Of a stretch of 64,000 bases of DNA, positions 54,501 through 64,000 are shown one piece after another; within the stretch, counting starts at the first letter, position 1, and each line of letters begins with the position of its first letter. The notes below the pieces were generated by a model that saw only the letters and a program-made list of their open reading frames with translations, ran no database searches and was not told the DNA's origin. Position numbers and translations under genes: made by a program. Origin of the DNA: Neoechinorhynchus agilis (lineage: Eukaryota; Acanthocephala); the NCBI GenBank assembly GCA_051530055.1, contig CM121342.1, forward strand, positions 1,984,001-2,048,000. The letters are read 5' to 3'.

Positions 54501-56789
54501 GTGCGATTTTTGGAACGCCTTTAACTCTCTCTCGATAGAGAAAGCATGTTCTGCGCAATTAGGGATCACGCACCAGAAGCCTTCCAATATTTTCTCAATG
54601 CCTACTGGACGGCGACTCCTTTGCTTTTCGAAGACCACCTCATTTGGTCCGAAAGAGGAGTGGAGCAAGAAGATCCCCTCGGTCCAATCGCCGCATTCTC
54701 TATATTCCAGCTTCAACGCTTGGTACTTGGATGATGCTACGCTCGGAGGTGATCCCTCCGTTGTACTGCGCGATCTGGAGATGCTGATTAGGGAGAACTC
54801 GAAGATGGGCATTGAGCTTAATGCTGGAAAATGTGAGCTCCTTGTACTGAATATTGGAGACGCCGCCAAAGTCAAGGAACTAGTGGCTGGGTTCGAGGCC
54901 GTACCTCCAGGCCTGAAACTCGTTACTCGGGAACAACTCAGCCTCCTGGGCAGTTGCGTCTTCGATTCAAATCTGGAAGATGAGATCGGCCATATCATAC
55001 CGAAACTTTCGTTGCTGTGCGATAGGGTGTGCGCTCTCTCGGCTCATGAAGCCTTGTTTCTCATAAAGAACGCGCTCTTCATCCCCAAATTATTGTACAA
55101 GGTTCGCACAGCAACATTTTTCCAACATAAGGAAGGATTGGCTAAGCTCGACGACAAGGTGAGGGCTTGTCTCGAGCGTATTTTATATGTCCAGCTCTCG
55201 CATGAGGCGTGGCGATAAGCTTCTTTGCCTGTGTCATCTGGGGATTGGGGATTCGGGCACTAGTGGACCTTGCTTTACCGGCCTTTCTTGGATCGTTTGA
55301 GGGGAGCCTACCAGTATCGAAGAAAATTTTGAAGGAAAAGTTATGTCTTGACCGGGATTTCGTGGTGGCGGTTGAGGAATGGTGCCAGCAGACAGGCGCT
55401 AACCATGTTCCCGTGAATGGCCTCAGACAGTCGATCTGGGACGGACCTCTTGTCGCGAGAGCTCATGGCTCTCTACTTTCCGGTTCTCGCGATGGGGTCG
55501 TCCGAGCTAGACTGTCGGCAGTTTCAACACGAGAATCTGGGGCGTGGCTGGAGGCTTTTCCTCGGGTATCAGTAGGAACTCTTCTTACTGATGAGGTAAC
55601 GAGGATCGCAGTATCCTTAAGACTTGGTCTCCCGATATGCACGCTCCATCGCTGTCGATGTGGGTCTTTGGTTGATGCTTTTGAGGTTCTCACGCCATTC
55701 TGAAATCAATAGCATAATTTCTCCGGCGTTGAGAACGACGAACTTCCCGAACATCCTGGAACCCGCCCACCTCTGTAGACTAGACGGCCGTAGGCCCGAT
55801 GAAATTTCGGTCTTCCCGTGGCGGGAGGGCAAATGCCTTCTCTGGGACGCCGCGTGTGTGGACGCCCTCGCAGCCAGCAACATCCCCTACTCCCTCGAAA
55901 TCGCCCGTGGTGCCGCCAGTGCAGCGGAAAGGAGGAAAATACGGAAATATCTTCACTTATCGAGGGTTCACTATTTTGTCCCCTTTGGGGTAGAGACGTA
56001 TGGAGCGCTCTGCAGCTCGGCACTCTCTCTGCTCCAAGATCTCTCGAAGAAATTGAGAGAGGCAACCGGAGACTCAAGAGCAGGCTTATTTCTTCGACAA
56101 AATATCTCGCTGGCAGTACAACGGGGCAATGCTGCCAGCGTGATGGCGACGGTCGAGGAAGGACAAAAGCTGGAATTTGGTGGGAGGTGGTGAGTGTGTT
56201 AATTGTCGAGAGATGAAGATTGATTGAATTTCAAAAATTATACAGGTTTCAGAAAACATTACCCAGTAAATAAAAATTCGATGTTAAATAAGATTCCCCA
56301 TTTTTTATTCATTTATAATTTCAAATTTTTAATAGCGATGTTTTTGTATGCCTCATGACCAGTTCTTAAAAATCTATATTTAAAGTTAGTTCGTTGCGAT
56401 CAATGCAGAATTTTATGCTGATGACATTTTAACTCAAGTTGTTTTCTAAAAAAGATACGGCCTTAATGACATTATAAATCACTTCGATGAAATTTATCTG
56501 TGATCGATTCAAATTTTCGCGCTTAAGTAAAGCCTCGTGTGTTATTTTTATAAACGGTAACCCTTGCGATATTGGAAAATTATTCAAAGATGTTTAACAG
56601 TGATTAATGCAATTTTCCGTGTTTACGTGAACCGATAAATTGTTTGGCCAAACGGAATTTTCCATTCTTTATTATCGAAGGAGATGCAGCCGCTGTGATA
56701 TTGGGGATTTATTTGATTAAAATTGGTCGTGATCAGTGCACTCGTTTCGAGCTTTTAATTTTTTAAATTCTTGAGTGAAATTTGGAATG
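54501..56789 (+). mobile_element. LINE copy with RT, RLE-like end and 3' tail
   Basis: This is the best LINE copy in the window, although 5'-truncated. Its frame from 54598 has FGPKEEWSKKIPS and, near 54724, the catalytic YLDDATLGG, then the RT thumb region down to a stop at 55216 and a frameshift. A second frame (55209-55703) has TGANHVPVNGLRQSIWD and SLRLGLPICTLHRCRCG, the Cys/His part. A third (to 56193) has LEPAHLCRLDGRRPDEI, PWREGKCLLWD and FVPFGVETYGA, ending ISLAVQRGNAASVMA. The tail from 56194 to 56789 is shared with 27427-28073. Several breaks; not active. Confidence 0.87.
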
Positions 56790-56931
56790 TCGATGAATAC
56801 ATTTATCGTTATTGAAAAAAAATTTTTTCTAAGTGCTGAGAACGATAGGATAAATCCAAAATTCATTAAAATTTTTTTTACAATGATCATGAATGCTATT
56901 GTCACTTCAAATTGCCGTTTAAATCCTCGCA

Positions 56932-59387
56932 TTAAACTGTATTTTTGTTCCTTGTTTAGATTTCGACCATTGATCAAATAAACTATCTAAACCACAGTAG
57001 GTTTAGATAAACGATATCAATCTGAAGACTGATATTGTAATAATCCTGTATTGCAATGTGAGCGGACGTAACAGTTTATTTGACGAATAAACATTCGATC
57101 AGTTTATAATTCTTATAAGCGAACTTAGGTTTTTTTTCAGCATTTGAATGAGATCTTCGAGGTATTTGCTTACGAATTTATTTTGTTTTTAACTAACTTA
57201 CAATAAATGGTTATATATCGCAGTTATCTATTTGCCATTTAACGCAAACAACATCCGAACACAAACTAAAGTGTCCTAAATAACTTCAATGAAAATTATG
57301 AAAATTATGGACAGCAAAACATTATTGCTTATTTAGTATTTAATTCGAGAAAATATAATCATCAATATATTAAAGCAGAATTAAAATTTAATTTCCCAGT
57401 CGGCATTCGTTCTATATTGTTACGGAATTATGAGTAAACTAGTATTTTTGAGTCATTATTTATTGATTTCGAAGAGGATTGGCCATCGTTCGTCCGATAG
57501 AAGAATGCTCACTGTAGAGATTATAAACTTTACGACATACTAAATATCATGCACGCCACTTTTAAAACAAAATCTAAGAAACTATACCGGTTGAAAAAGC
57601 CATCAAATAAAAACATCACTTTCAAAATCGACCGCAAACACACAAATAATTTGCTACTTCCAATCCCGTGCATACCAACCCTTCCATATGGTATAGTTCG
57701 ATACTTTTGAATTGTAAAATACACCGTACAATGTTATCTAAAGCTACAATTTTTTACTGTCTTCTCCTATTTGTTGGAGTTCGATCATTACCGTACACAA
57801 TCCACCGAATAAATGATTTTTTGATCGAATATCATCCAAGTCACGTCCGGATTGGGAACGGATTAATTCAGATCAATGAGCCGCTGTTATTTCGTATACG
57901 GTTACCGGACGAATTGTACAGATTGGGTATCAATGAAGATATTCTAAAAGAATACACAGCACTCCTTCTTTTGGATCGTTTAATTAAACTAGGATTCATA
58001 ATGAGAACAGAAATCAGTGGTGCAGCGTATGTCTTTCCAGTTACCGCCACCAAACCACAATTTAATGAAGCTCAATCAATGCTACAAACCGTACTTGAGC
58101 TTGAAGGAATTCCTGTTTCGTTGGAATTATTAAACCCGTCACATGTAACGGTCCCAGTATACCACCACGAACAGATAATTCCTCAATCGCATCATAGATT
58201 CGGAATGCCAAATGATCACACATCGCCCGGTCATATCGAGACAAATTTAAAATTTCCAATTCTGGAGTTCTTATCTTCGCAGCTGAAAAAACCCGGAATG
58301 GACGGTTTGCACCCAGAATCTCATCATTTAATCGGAATGCCAACAGAAGCTTTAACTTTCCAACCAGAGGTTTTCTCTCCTGTAGGGCAAACGAACAATG
58401 ACGTCCAATTTCCAATCTTTGAAAAGTTGATATCGTCTCATCTACACAACACCCAGATAGCAAATGAGCTTCCAACCTCATACAACAATGGATTACGATC
58501 CAAATCGCATCACAAATGCGGGCGGCCAACTACATTTTCAGATTATAAACCAGAGAAGTTCTCTCCTGATGACCAACTGAATACAAACCTTCAATTTCCC
58601 ATTTTCGAAAAGTTGGTGTCATCTCTACTAGAAAAAATCGATATAGCGAATCATCCTCCAGAGAAAGAAGAAGATGGATTTCGGACACAATCGCACCAGA
58701 AATGCGAGCGGCCAACTACATCTTCAGATTTTAAACCAGAGAAGTTCTCTCTCAATAACCAACTGAATACAAACCTTCAATTTCCCATTTTCGAAAAGTT
58801 GATGTCATCTCCACTAGAAAAAAACGATATAGCGAATCATCCTCCAGAGAAAGAAGATGGATATCGGACACAATCGCATCACAAATGCGGACGACCAACT
58901 GAATCTTTAGACATCAAGGAAGAGAAATTTCCTCCCAATGACAAAATGAGTACAAACTTTCAATTTAGGACCTTCAAGAATTTTCTACCTTCTCAAGCAT
59001 TTAAAAATGAACAGGCAAATGAGCATCCACAATCGGACCAAAATGAAGTTTACATGCAATTTCGCGACGAATTCGAGGAACCGAATGAAAGTCTTAACTT
59101 AAAACCGGAGATTCAGCTTCAGACGGCTTTAGATTTTCAACTGCCAACCACAACAACAGATATACCATTTTTGTTGTTCGAACCATATAACCAAGGTGTA
59201 CATCATGATTACGGATTATCGGCTAATCCGGGAGATGTCAAGAGCGAGGTGGTCTTCCGCGAGAAGATTTTGCTTTACTAATTCCTAATTCTCCTTGGAC
59301 AATTCCAAAAGTGGAATTCTTAGCTTACTGTAGAAGTCCCTTATTTATTGCCATTCAATAAACATCCGTTTTATTTTTAAGTATTTA
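56932..59387. repeat. Right arm of inverted repeat carrying secreted-protein gene
   Basis: This is the mirror of 48961-51416. The inner end falls about 140 bp after the LINE tail, and the outer end near the polyadenylation region of the gene (AATAAACATCC). Confidence 0.95.
57731..59281 (+). CDS. Novel secreted repeat protein, copy 2
   Basis: This 516-residue, intronless gene is the head-to-head twin of 49067-50617, with no amino-acid difference and no nucleotide difference that I could find in the coding region. It has the signal peptide, the N-terminal domain and the repeats with LQFPIFEKL cores. Both copies keep about 700 bp of common upstream DNA, so each probably has the full promoter. 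The stop at 59279-59281 is followed by AATAAACATCC near 59357. The lack of decay in coding DNA, against visible changes in flanks, suggests both copies are used or are being homogenised. Confidence 0.8.
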   Translation: MLSKATIFYCLLLFVGVRSLPYTIHRINDFLIEYHPSHVRIGNGLIQINEPLLFRIRLPDELYRLGINEDILKEYTALLLLDRLIKLGFIMRTEISGAAYVFPVTATKPQFNEAQSMLQTVLELEGIPVSLELLNPSHVTVPVYHHEQIIPQSHHRFGMPNDHTSPGHIETNLKFPILEFLSSQLKKPGMDGLHPESHHLIGMPTEALTFQPEVFSPVGQTNNDVQFPIFEKLISSHLHNTQIANELPTSYNNGLRSKSHHKCGRPTTFSDYKPEKFSPDDQLNTNLQFPIFEKLVSSLLEKIDIANHPPEKEEDGFRTQSHQKCERPTTSSDFKPEKFSLNNQLNTNLQFPIFEKLMSSPLEKNDIANHPPEKEDGYRTQSHHKCGRPTESLDIKEEKFPPNDKMSTNFQFRTFKNFLPSQAFKNEQANEHPQSDQNEVYMQFRDEFEEPNESLNLKPEIQLQTALDFQLPTTTTDIPFLLFEPYNQGVHHDYGLSANPGDVKSEVVFREKILLY

Positions 59388-60299
59388 CTTAAAAACCGCA
59401 TAGAGCAAGAGTATACTGAGGCGATGCTAAAATTCCGTTAGATGAAGGCACAAGATTGTAAAAGGATTACGGCATGGTGTTAGAATTCTGAAAATTTCAC
59501 TTGGGATAGAAGATTTTGCAAAATGATAAATACCAGGAAAGTAGATACGGCGAGATCTGATTCGCTGCCCACATTGCGTCATGACCAACATGTCTTAGGG
59601 CTGGGAGCAAATTGAAATTTGCAGTTTCGATCTAGATTGGAAAAGTGTAAACCGTTTGATTTGCTAGTTGTTTAAAACATAAAGATTTTTTTAAGTGTAA
59701 GGACATTGAAACATGAGTAGTATTAATCAGGTTGCTGGCCTAAAAACTTAATGATTAATCACCGTGAGAATTACATTTAATTATAGGAAATCGTGAAATC
59801 TGCATGCCTTGTAACCCTTTCACATAAACTTCTCGAAATGGATGCGTTTTGTTATTTCGCTTCATGTTTTGCCCCGAAAATGTTTAATTTCTTCGTTAAA
59901 TTAGGAAATTGATTTGAAATTTCATCGTGCAATTTTTTATACCACACATTCCATAATTTAATTTATTTCCAAGATATTCGAATCGCACGGTGTTCCGGAA
60001 TACGAAAATAGCGTGTAAAATTTTAACAATAAAAAAGGAATTCGATTTTTTCAAGGAAGCGAATCGGGGCTTTTTTATTTATGATTTAAAGCTTATGCGA
60101 AGATTAGAGCTGAATTTGCAGACCGATATATTTGGCTGTGTTTTTGGAGCACTAAAAAAGTTGAAAAGGATATTTTATCTTATGCCTGGCTTGTTGGTTA
60201 CATTTTCAGTGTATTTGAAATTAACATAACTTACGCGGCAGATTATTTTTCCCTGGAACACAGTCCACCGATATTATTCGGGGAAGTGCATTGAATCTA
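59388..60299. other. Gene-free stretch outside the right arm
   Basis: A 79-codon plus frame (59990-60229) is open but unrecognised. No other feature seen. Confidence 0.45.
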
Positions 60300-60498
60300 C
60301 ATCCCTCCGGATCTCCATAGTTGTGTCGAGATTGTTCTAGTGGACTTGAACCCCATGTCCTGTTTTGGGGGTAAAAATGTTCAAAATCCATTTGCACCGA
60401 TGATGCACAACCAAAGTGGACGAAATACTGCTAAAGATAGGAGAAACTCACTGATGAGTCCCGCCATTTCGTGAGGTATTTGAGAATCCGGAGGGATG
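60300..60498. mobile_element. Mariner-type MITE, 199 bp
   Basis: A 13-bp perfect terminal inverted repeat (CATCCCTCCGGAT at 60300-60312, ATCCGGAGGGATG at 60486-60498) is flanked by TA on both sides, the target duplication of Tc1/mariner elements. There is no coding capacity. The interior is less AT-rich than the flanks. Confidence 0.75.
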
Positions 60499-61989
60499 TA
60501 CTAACTCATAACCGCGTATGATTTAGGATATTAAGTGTTATTTTATGCGCTTCCCTGAACCAGATCAGGGGTTTTTGTTCCAAAGATAATAATCAGCTTC
60601 AAATATTGTGAATTCTTTTAAAGCCACTTTAACATTTCCAAAACATTTTTTGTCTTAGGAGGAGTCTCGATTGGCACTAGTTTCTTCATTATTGATTATT
60701 TAAGCATCACTTGATGACAAATTTTTTGTATAGGCAACCTATCAAAAATGAAAATATTTATTTACCATGTGATTCAAGTTCGCTTTGCCGTGAACTATAT
60801 TTTCAAGTATTTAATCACAGCGAATTCTCTTGGGTGAATAAGTTTTGTCTAATCAATATTCTTTTAATTATCGATTGTTGTCTTTCCGCAGTGAATATAA
60901 TATTTTTTATTAAAATGTTGCCTTAAATTTATCAAATATTTACGGCTTTTTCGTACTCATTTACTTTTTGTCAAATGCTTAAATTATGTTTGCATTTAAA
61001 GAATACTTATCGTTCACATCATCACCATTTGAATTATTTTGCAAAATTATTTATGCTATTTTTAATACGACTTATTTTTACATTACAAGGGACTACCTTT
61101 TTTCTTCATTATTGTTTTGAACGTAATCATTAACTGCTTCAAAGTTTCAGAATTGGAAACACTATCTAACCTAGCAATAAAATAAAATGAGTAGTTTTAT
61201 CCTCGCATGATAAATCCCATTACATTTCCCAAAACTCATCTAAGATGATCTCACGTATTTTCTCACTCGCAAGACTTAAAAACAGAGTTAAAGTGATGGA
61301 AACACGAAATGTATCACAATAAAGAAATATCAAATCCACGAAGCAGTAATTAGCACCGAAACCTGCATAGAACAAAGATTTCCCTCAGAATTTATTTCGA
61401 TCTGCGAGTGGACTTGGCTGGGGGCTATTTTTCATCTGAAAGTTTCCCGTTCCTTTCAAAATCGACTCTGTGATACATTAGAAACAGCGAAGAAAAAAGC
61501 GCCACGTTTTTGCAGTGTCACAAACGGCACTTCGCAAAATGGCATAGAAATTGAGATTTACAGGCATTCTGGCCCGCGGGATCCTGATGGGGGTGGTAAT
61601 CCGAAAGGAAAAGATATGCTTAGAGGAAAGGAGCATGTTTTGTGAGACCCCTGAGCATCGAGTCAACAAGGAAAACTTCATCCTTAGATTGAACAAGTCT
61701 GGCGACTCTCACGATTACTCATTCCGGCGTATCTTACACACACATCTCACAAATCGGAGGATTGTCGCCTATTCGCTAGGATGGAGAAACTTTAGGATAA
61801 AAATATAGGCAGCTAAAAATTCTTCAACACGGAAACCGACGTCTGAGAGACACTATTAAATAATGGCAAATCCATCTCGTGTAAAAATGCTTAGCAAACG
61901 GTTCCTGCAATGTCCTAGGGAAATTCAACGGCAAGTGACGTATTGAAAGCTCAAAAACAAGCTACGAGGAAATTGGAAAAACTTACTGG
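60499..61989. other. Gene-poor stretch
   Basis: Frames of 71-85 codons (60711-60926, 61551-61808) are open without recognisable motifs. The DNA at 61560-61800 is less AT-rich; it may be an old transposon piece. Confidence 0.4.
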
Positions 61990-62085
61990 CAAAATGATGA
62001 TGAACCCGACGATGTTCGCAACGTCTTTAATAAAACATTATTTACCGGGGGAATATCTAAACAATACTTCTAATCATATACCCGC
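61990..62085 (+). repeat. Hammerhead-like family A, copy 5
   Basis: The plus strand reads ATGATGATGAACCCGACGAT, GTTCGCAACGTCTTTAATAA, AACATTATTTACCGGGGGAA, TATCTAAACAATACTTC and TAATCATATACCC. It covers the core and 3' arm of family A; the 5' arm is missing and the GAAA box is changed to GCAA. Confidence 0.8.
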
Positions 62086-62814
62086 GGCTCTCGGACCTTT
62101 AAATCGTTTTGGTCTATTTTTTAGGAATTTTTACTTAAATTTTTAGTTACTCTTTTTCAGGAATCGGAGCCCTCCCCATTCTCTATTCTTTTGACACTTA
62201 TGATTGCTTCATTCCCCCTGCAGCTTTTCGGCCATAATGGTTTTGCTAGAGACTCGCAAGCCTTCATTCGCAAGTGGTAGCTACCTAAACTTCGTTTCCA
62301 TGTATGGACTGAAGATTTTGTTGATTTTTGCATGTTATGACTTGTATTGAAGTCTAAGACGCATATTCGTGTAATCTTTATGTTGTTTCCAGCAGAGTGC
62401 TATTTTCATTAACACAGGTTTGAACTGATTATCCAATTAGTCACCGGATTTTGATCTGGATGATTTTAACTCGCAAGGTTTAACGTTCTTAACAAAAAAT
62501 CTGCCGCCTATCACATTGTGCTACCGGAAAAACCATTTCTACATCTACGCTAAAAAAGCTTTCGGTATATCACCTACACAGAAAACATAATTAAATGCTG
62601 GATTCAAGAGGGATTCATTAGATATATTGATTTTTAATTTTTTATAGCGTTTCTGATCATAAAAATGTGATTGCTTGTGAAGGTTGCGTTCCTTGTAGTT
62701 TTAAAACTTAAATTACCATTGTTGAAACTAAACGTAAAAGTACAAGAACTGTGCATACCGATCAATATATTTTTCGGTCAAAAATATTAATAATTTACGT
62801 TGCTAATTACAGGT
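62086..62814. other. Gene-free AT-rich stretch
   Basis: No supported gene or repeat seen. Confidence 0.5.
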
Positions 62815-63480
62815 GAGACCCATTGCTATTGGTTGTATATCCGCCGGTTAGCTGCCATGATTGCATGCAAAATTGCATCTCCTTTGCTGTTTGACGAGGT
62901 CCTACCATCTCTACTCCATTTTAGTGTTCCAGGAGGAGTAGAGGCAATTGTGAGCTCTTGACCTTATTACTACTCATAGCCGGTTGTTACGACAGCGGCT
63001 CAATATTTGACGAAATGTGATAACGAGTTTCACAGGACGATCCTTTCGGCCCTCTTCAGTTCTCACATTATATCAATGAGCTAGGTTACAGCCTTTCGTC
63101 ACCATTAACCATTTGGTATTTAGACGACTGCCGCATAAAATGATCTATCACTGCTGTGCTTGGCTATGGTTGCTTCCAAGGTTCGAAAAATGCGAGATCG
63201 TCGCAAATAGACGCTTCAATAATACTTTCTCTCTGAGAGGTTTTGGTGTTCTACGCGCGGCAGAAATAGCAATCCCAGTCTTTAACTCATCCGTGTCCCG
63301 AACAAGCCGCTCAACCTCGATGATTTTGCCGGCATTCTTATCCGACCGTTCAATAATTAAAGATCAATAGTGCCGAATCGCCCCTTAAACTGATGAACTG
63401 GCTGTCCCAACGGATATATCAATACAAAAATGTTGGTTATACCATTTCGGTCTTAGAAGGAATTCCGAAACCTCATTTGT
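62815..63480 (+). mobile_element. LINE reverse transcriptase fragment
   Basis: The frame starts VRPIAIGCISRRLAAMIACK, the pre-palm segment typical of this LINE family, then GGVEAIV, and after a frameshift DDPFGPLQFSHYINEL and WYLDDCRI, the palm and catalytic blocks. It is the part of the RT missing from the other copies. Decayed. DNA from 63480 to 63680 may continue the same element (CGMEALCQD peptide). Confidence 0.75.
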
Positions 63481-63682
63481 CCCTGTGACGAGCCCAAAGA
63501 ACGAGCACGCCAAATCGCGGCCGCAACCGAATGGTCCGGTGGTTTTTTTAACGTTTCACCAATCTCGTAGATTGGTACTAAAATGGATGACTGCTCCTTT
63601 AGTCTCGCTTAGGAATTAGGCCCAGGCGTGGCTTGCACAACCATTGCGGCATGGAAGCGCTGTGTCAAGACCGACGGCACTT

Positions 63683-63797
63683 TACAATTGACTGAAGAAG
63701 GCCAACGAAAAGGCCGGAAATTTTCAAGATAAATCTATTTTCTTAATAAAACATCGCTAATTGAAACTGAAACTATAATGAATAATTTCTTTACAAT
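63683..63797 (+). repeat. Hammerhead-like family B, copy 4
   Basis: The plus strand reads TTACAATTGA, CTGAAGA, A, GGCC-AACGAAAA-GGCC, GGAAATTTTCAAGATAAATC, TATTTTCTTAATAAAACATC and GCTAATTGAAACTGAAAC. It matches the half-elements at 46239-46456. Confidence 0.85.
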
Positions 63798-64000
63798 GTC
63801 CCTAAACGACAGCCAAGCACAATTGTCACAGCATAGTGAATACTCGAATACGAACGATTATGGTCTCTCATCGAGCCGGTCGATTAAAGCGGAGATGCCA
63901 GAAAAGACCGGGCAGCGCATCAACATTTCCGCTGGAAAAGAGGTCGTCCCCTTGGGACTACTGCCGAATACGTCTGCGACGAGCAAATGGTCCCTTGCAG
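63798..64000. other. Right edge, unassigned
   Basis: Less AT-rich sequence (GAAAAGACCGGGCAGCG, CCCCTTGGGACTACTGCC) that looks like transposon or coding DNA but is too short to identify. Confidence 0.4.

Noticed and set aside
57668-57730. A 21-codon upstream extension of the secreted-protein frame
   Set aside because: It lacks an ATG, and the next ATG starts a classic signal peptide.
60300-60498. A possible hammerhead inside the MITE (GTGGACGAAATAC, then CACTGATGAG)
   Set aside because: The pieces are in the wrong order for one core, and neither has a properly paired stem II; chance is likely.

Overview
The window is AT-rich animal (metazoan) DNA. Host genes have small introns of about 42-60 bp (some larger ones of 245-1,900 bp), and most host genes recognised here have a T-rich 3' splice acceptor 0-12 nt before the start codon (T-box, vigilin-like, C9orf72-like, MCM10-like, LSM4, p32). 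That pattern is typical of spliced-leader trans-splicing. Together with very divergent T-box and MCM10 proteins it points to a nematode or another trans-splicing invertebrate; the species is not established.

Layout. 1-10.2 kb: a T-box gene present twice, head to head, as a near-identical inverted repeat (1-797 and 8649-9445) around 7.8 kb of transposon debris (two Ty3/gypsy fossils, LINE pieces). 11.7-13.7 kb: an intronless vigilin-like multi-KH gene. 14.5-18.5 kb: orphan frames, a four-span membrane protein and a tRNA-Cys(GCA). 18.7-20.5 kb: a decayed LINE. 21.3-27.1 kb: an SLC35A-type nucleotide-sugar transporter (with a Penelope-like fossil in an intron) and, just upstream on the same strand, a C9orf72-like gene. 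29.8-31.1 kb: a short MCM10-like replication gene whose last codons are duplicated downstream. 32.9-39.9 kb: a 7-kb array of a 180-bp satellite. 40.4-42.5 kb: an ANKRD13-like gene. 47.0-48.9 kb: LSM4 (three small exons) and mitochondrial p32/C1QBP. 49.0-59.4 kb: a second head-to-head inverted duplication, of a gene for a novel secreted repeat protein, with a small LRR gene and oppositely oriented LINE copies between the arms. 59.4-64 kb: mostly gene-free, with a TA-flanked MITE, and LINE RT remains.

The most unusual theme is a set of short dispersed palindromic repeats whose centres look like hammerhead-ribozyme cores (CTGANGA, a 4-5 bp stem, GAAA, then a minimal stem III). Three sequence families are visible: A (five places), B (four places) and a third inside every monomer of the 180-bp satellite, where the key G of the CTGA box is lost. 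A Penelope-like reverse transcriptase fossil in the same window gives a plausible source, because Penelope-like elements are known to carry hammerhead motifs. All three families carry one extra nucleotide between the box and stem II, so activity is not claimed.

Exon boundaries were read by eye from GT/AG sites, reading frame and family similarity. Coordinates of repeats are approximate to a few bases, and no homology search was run.
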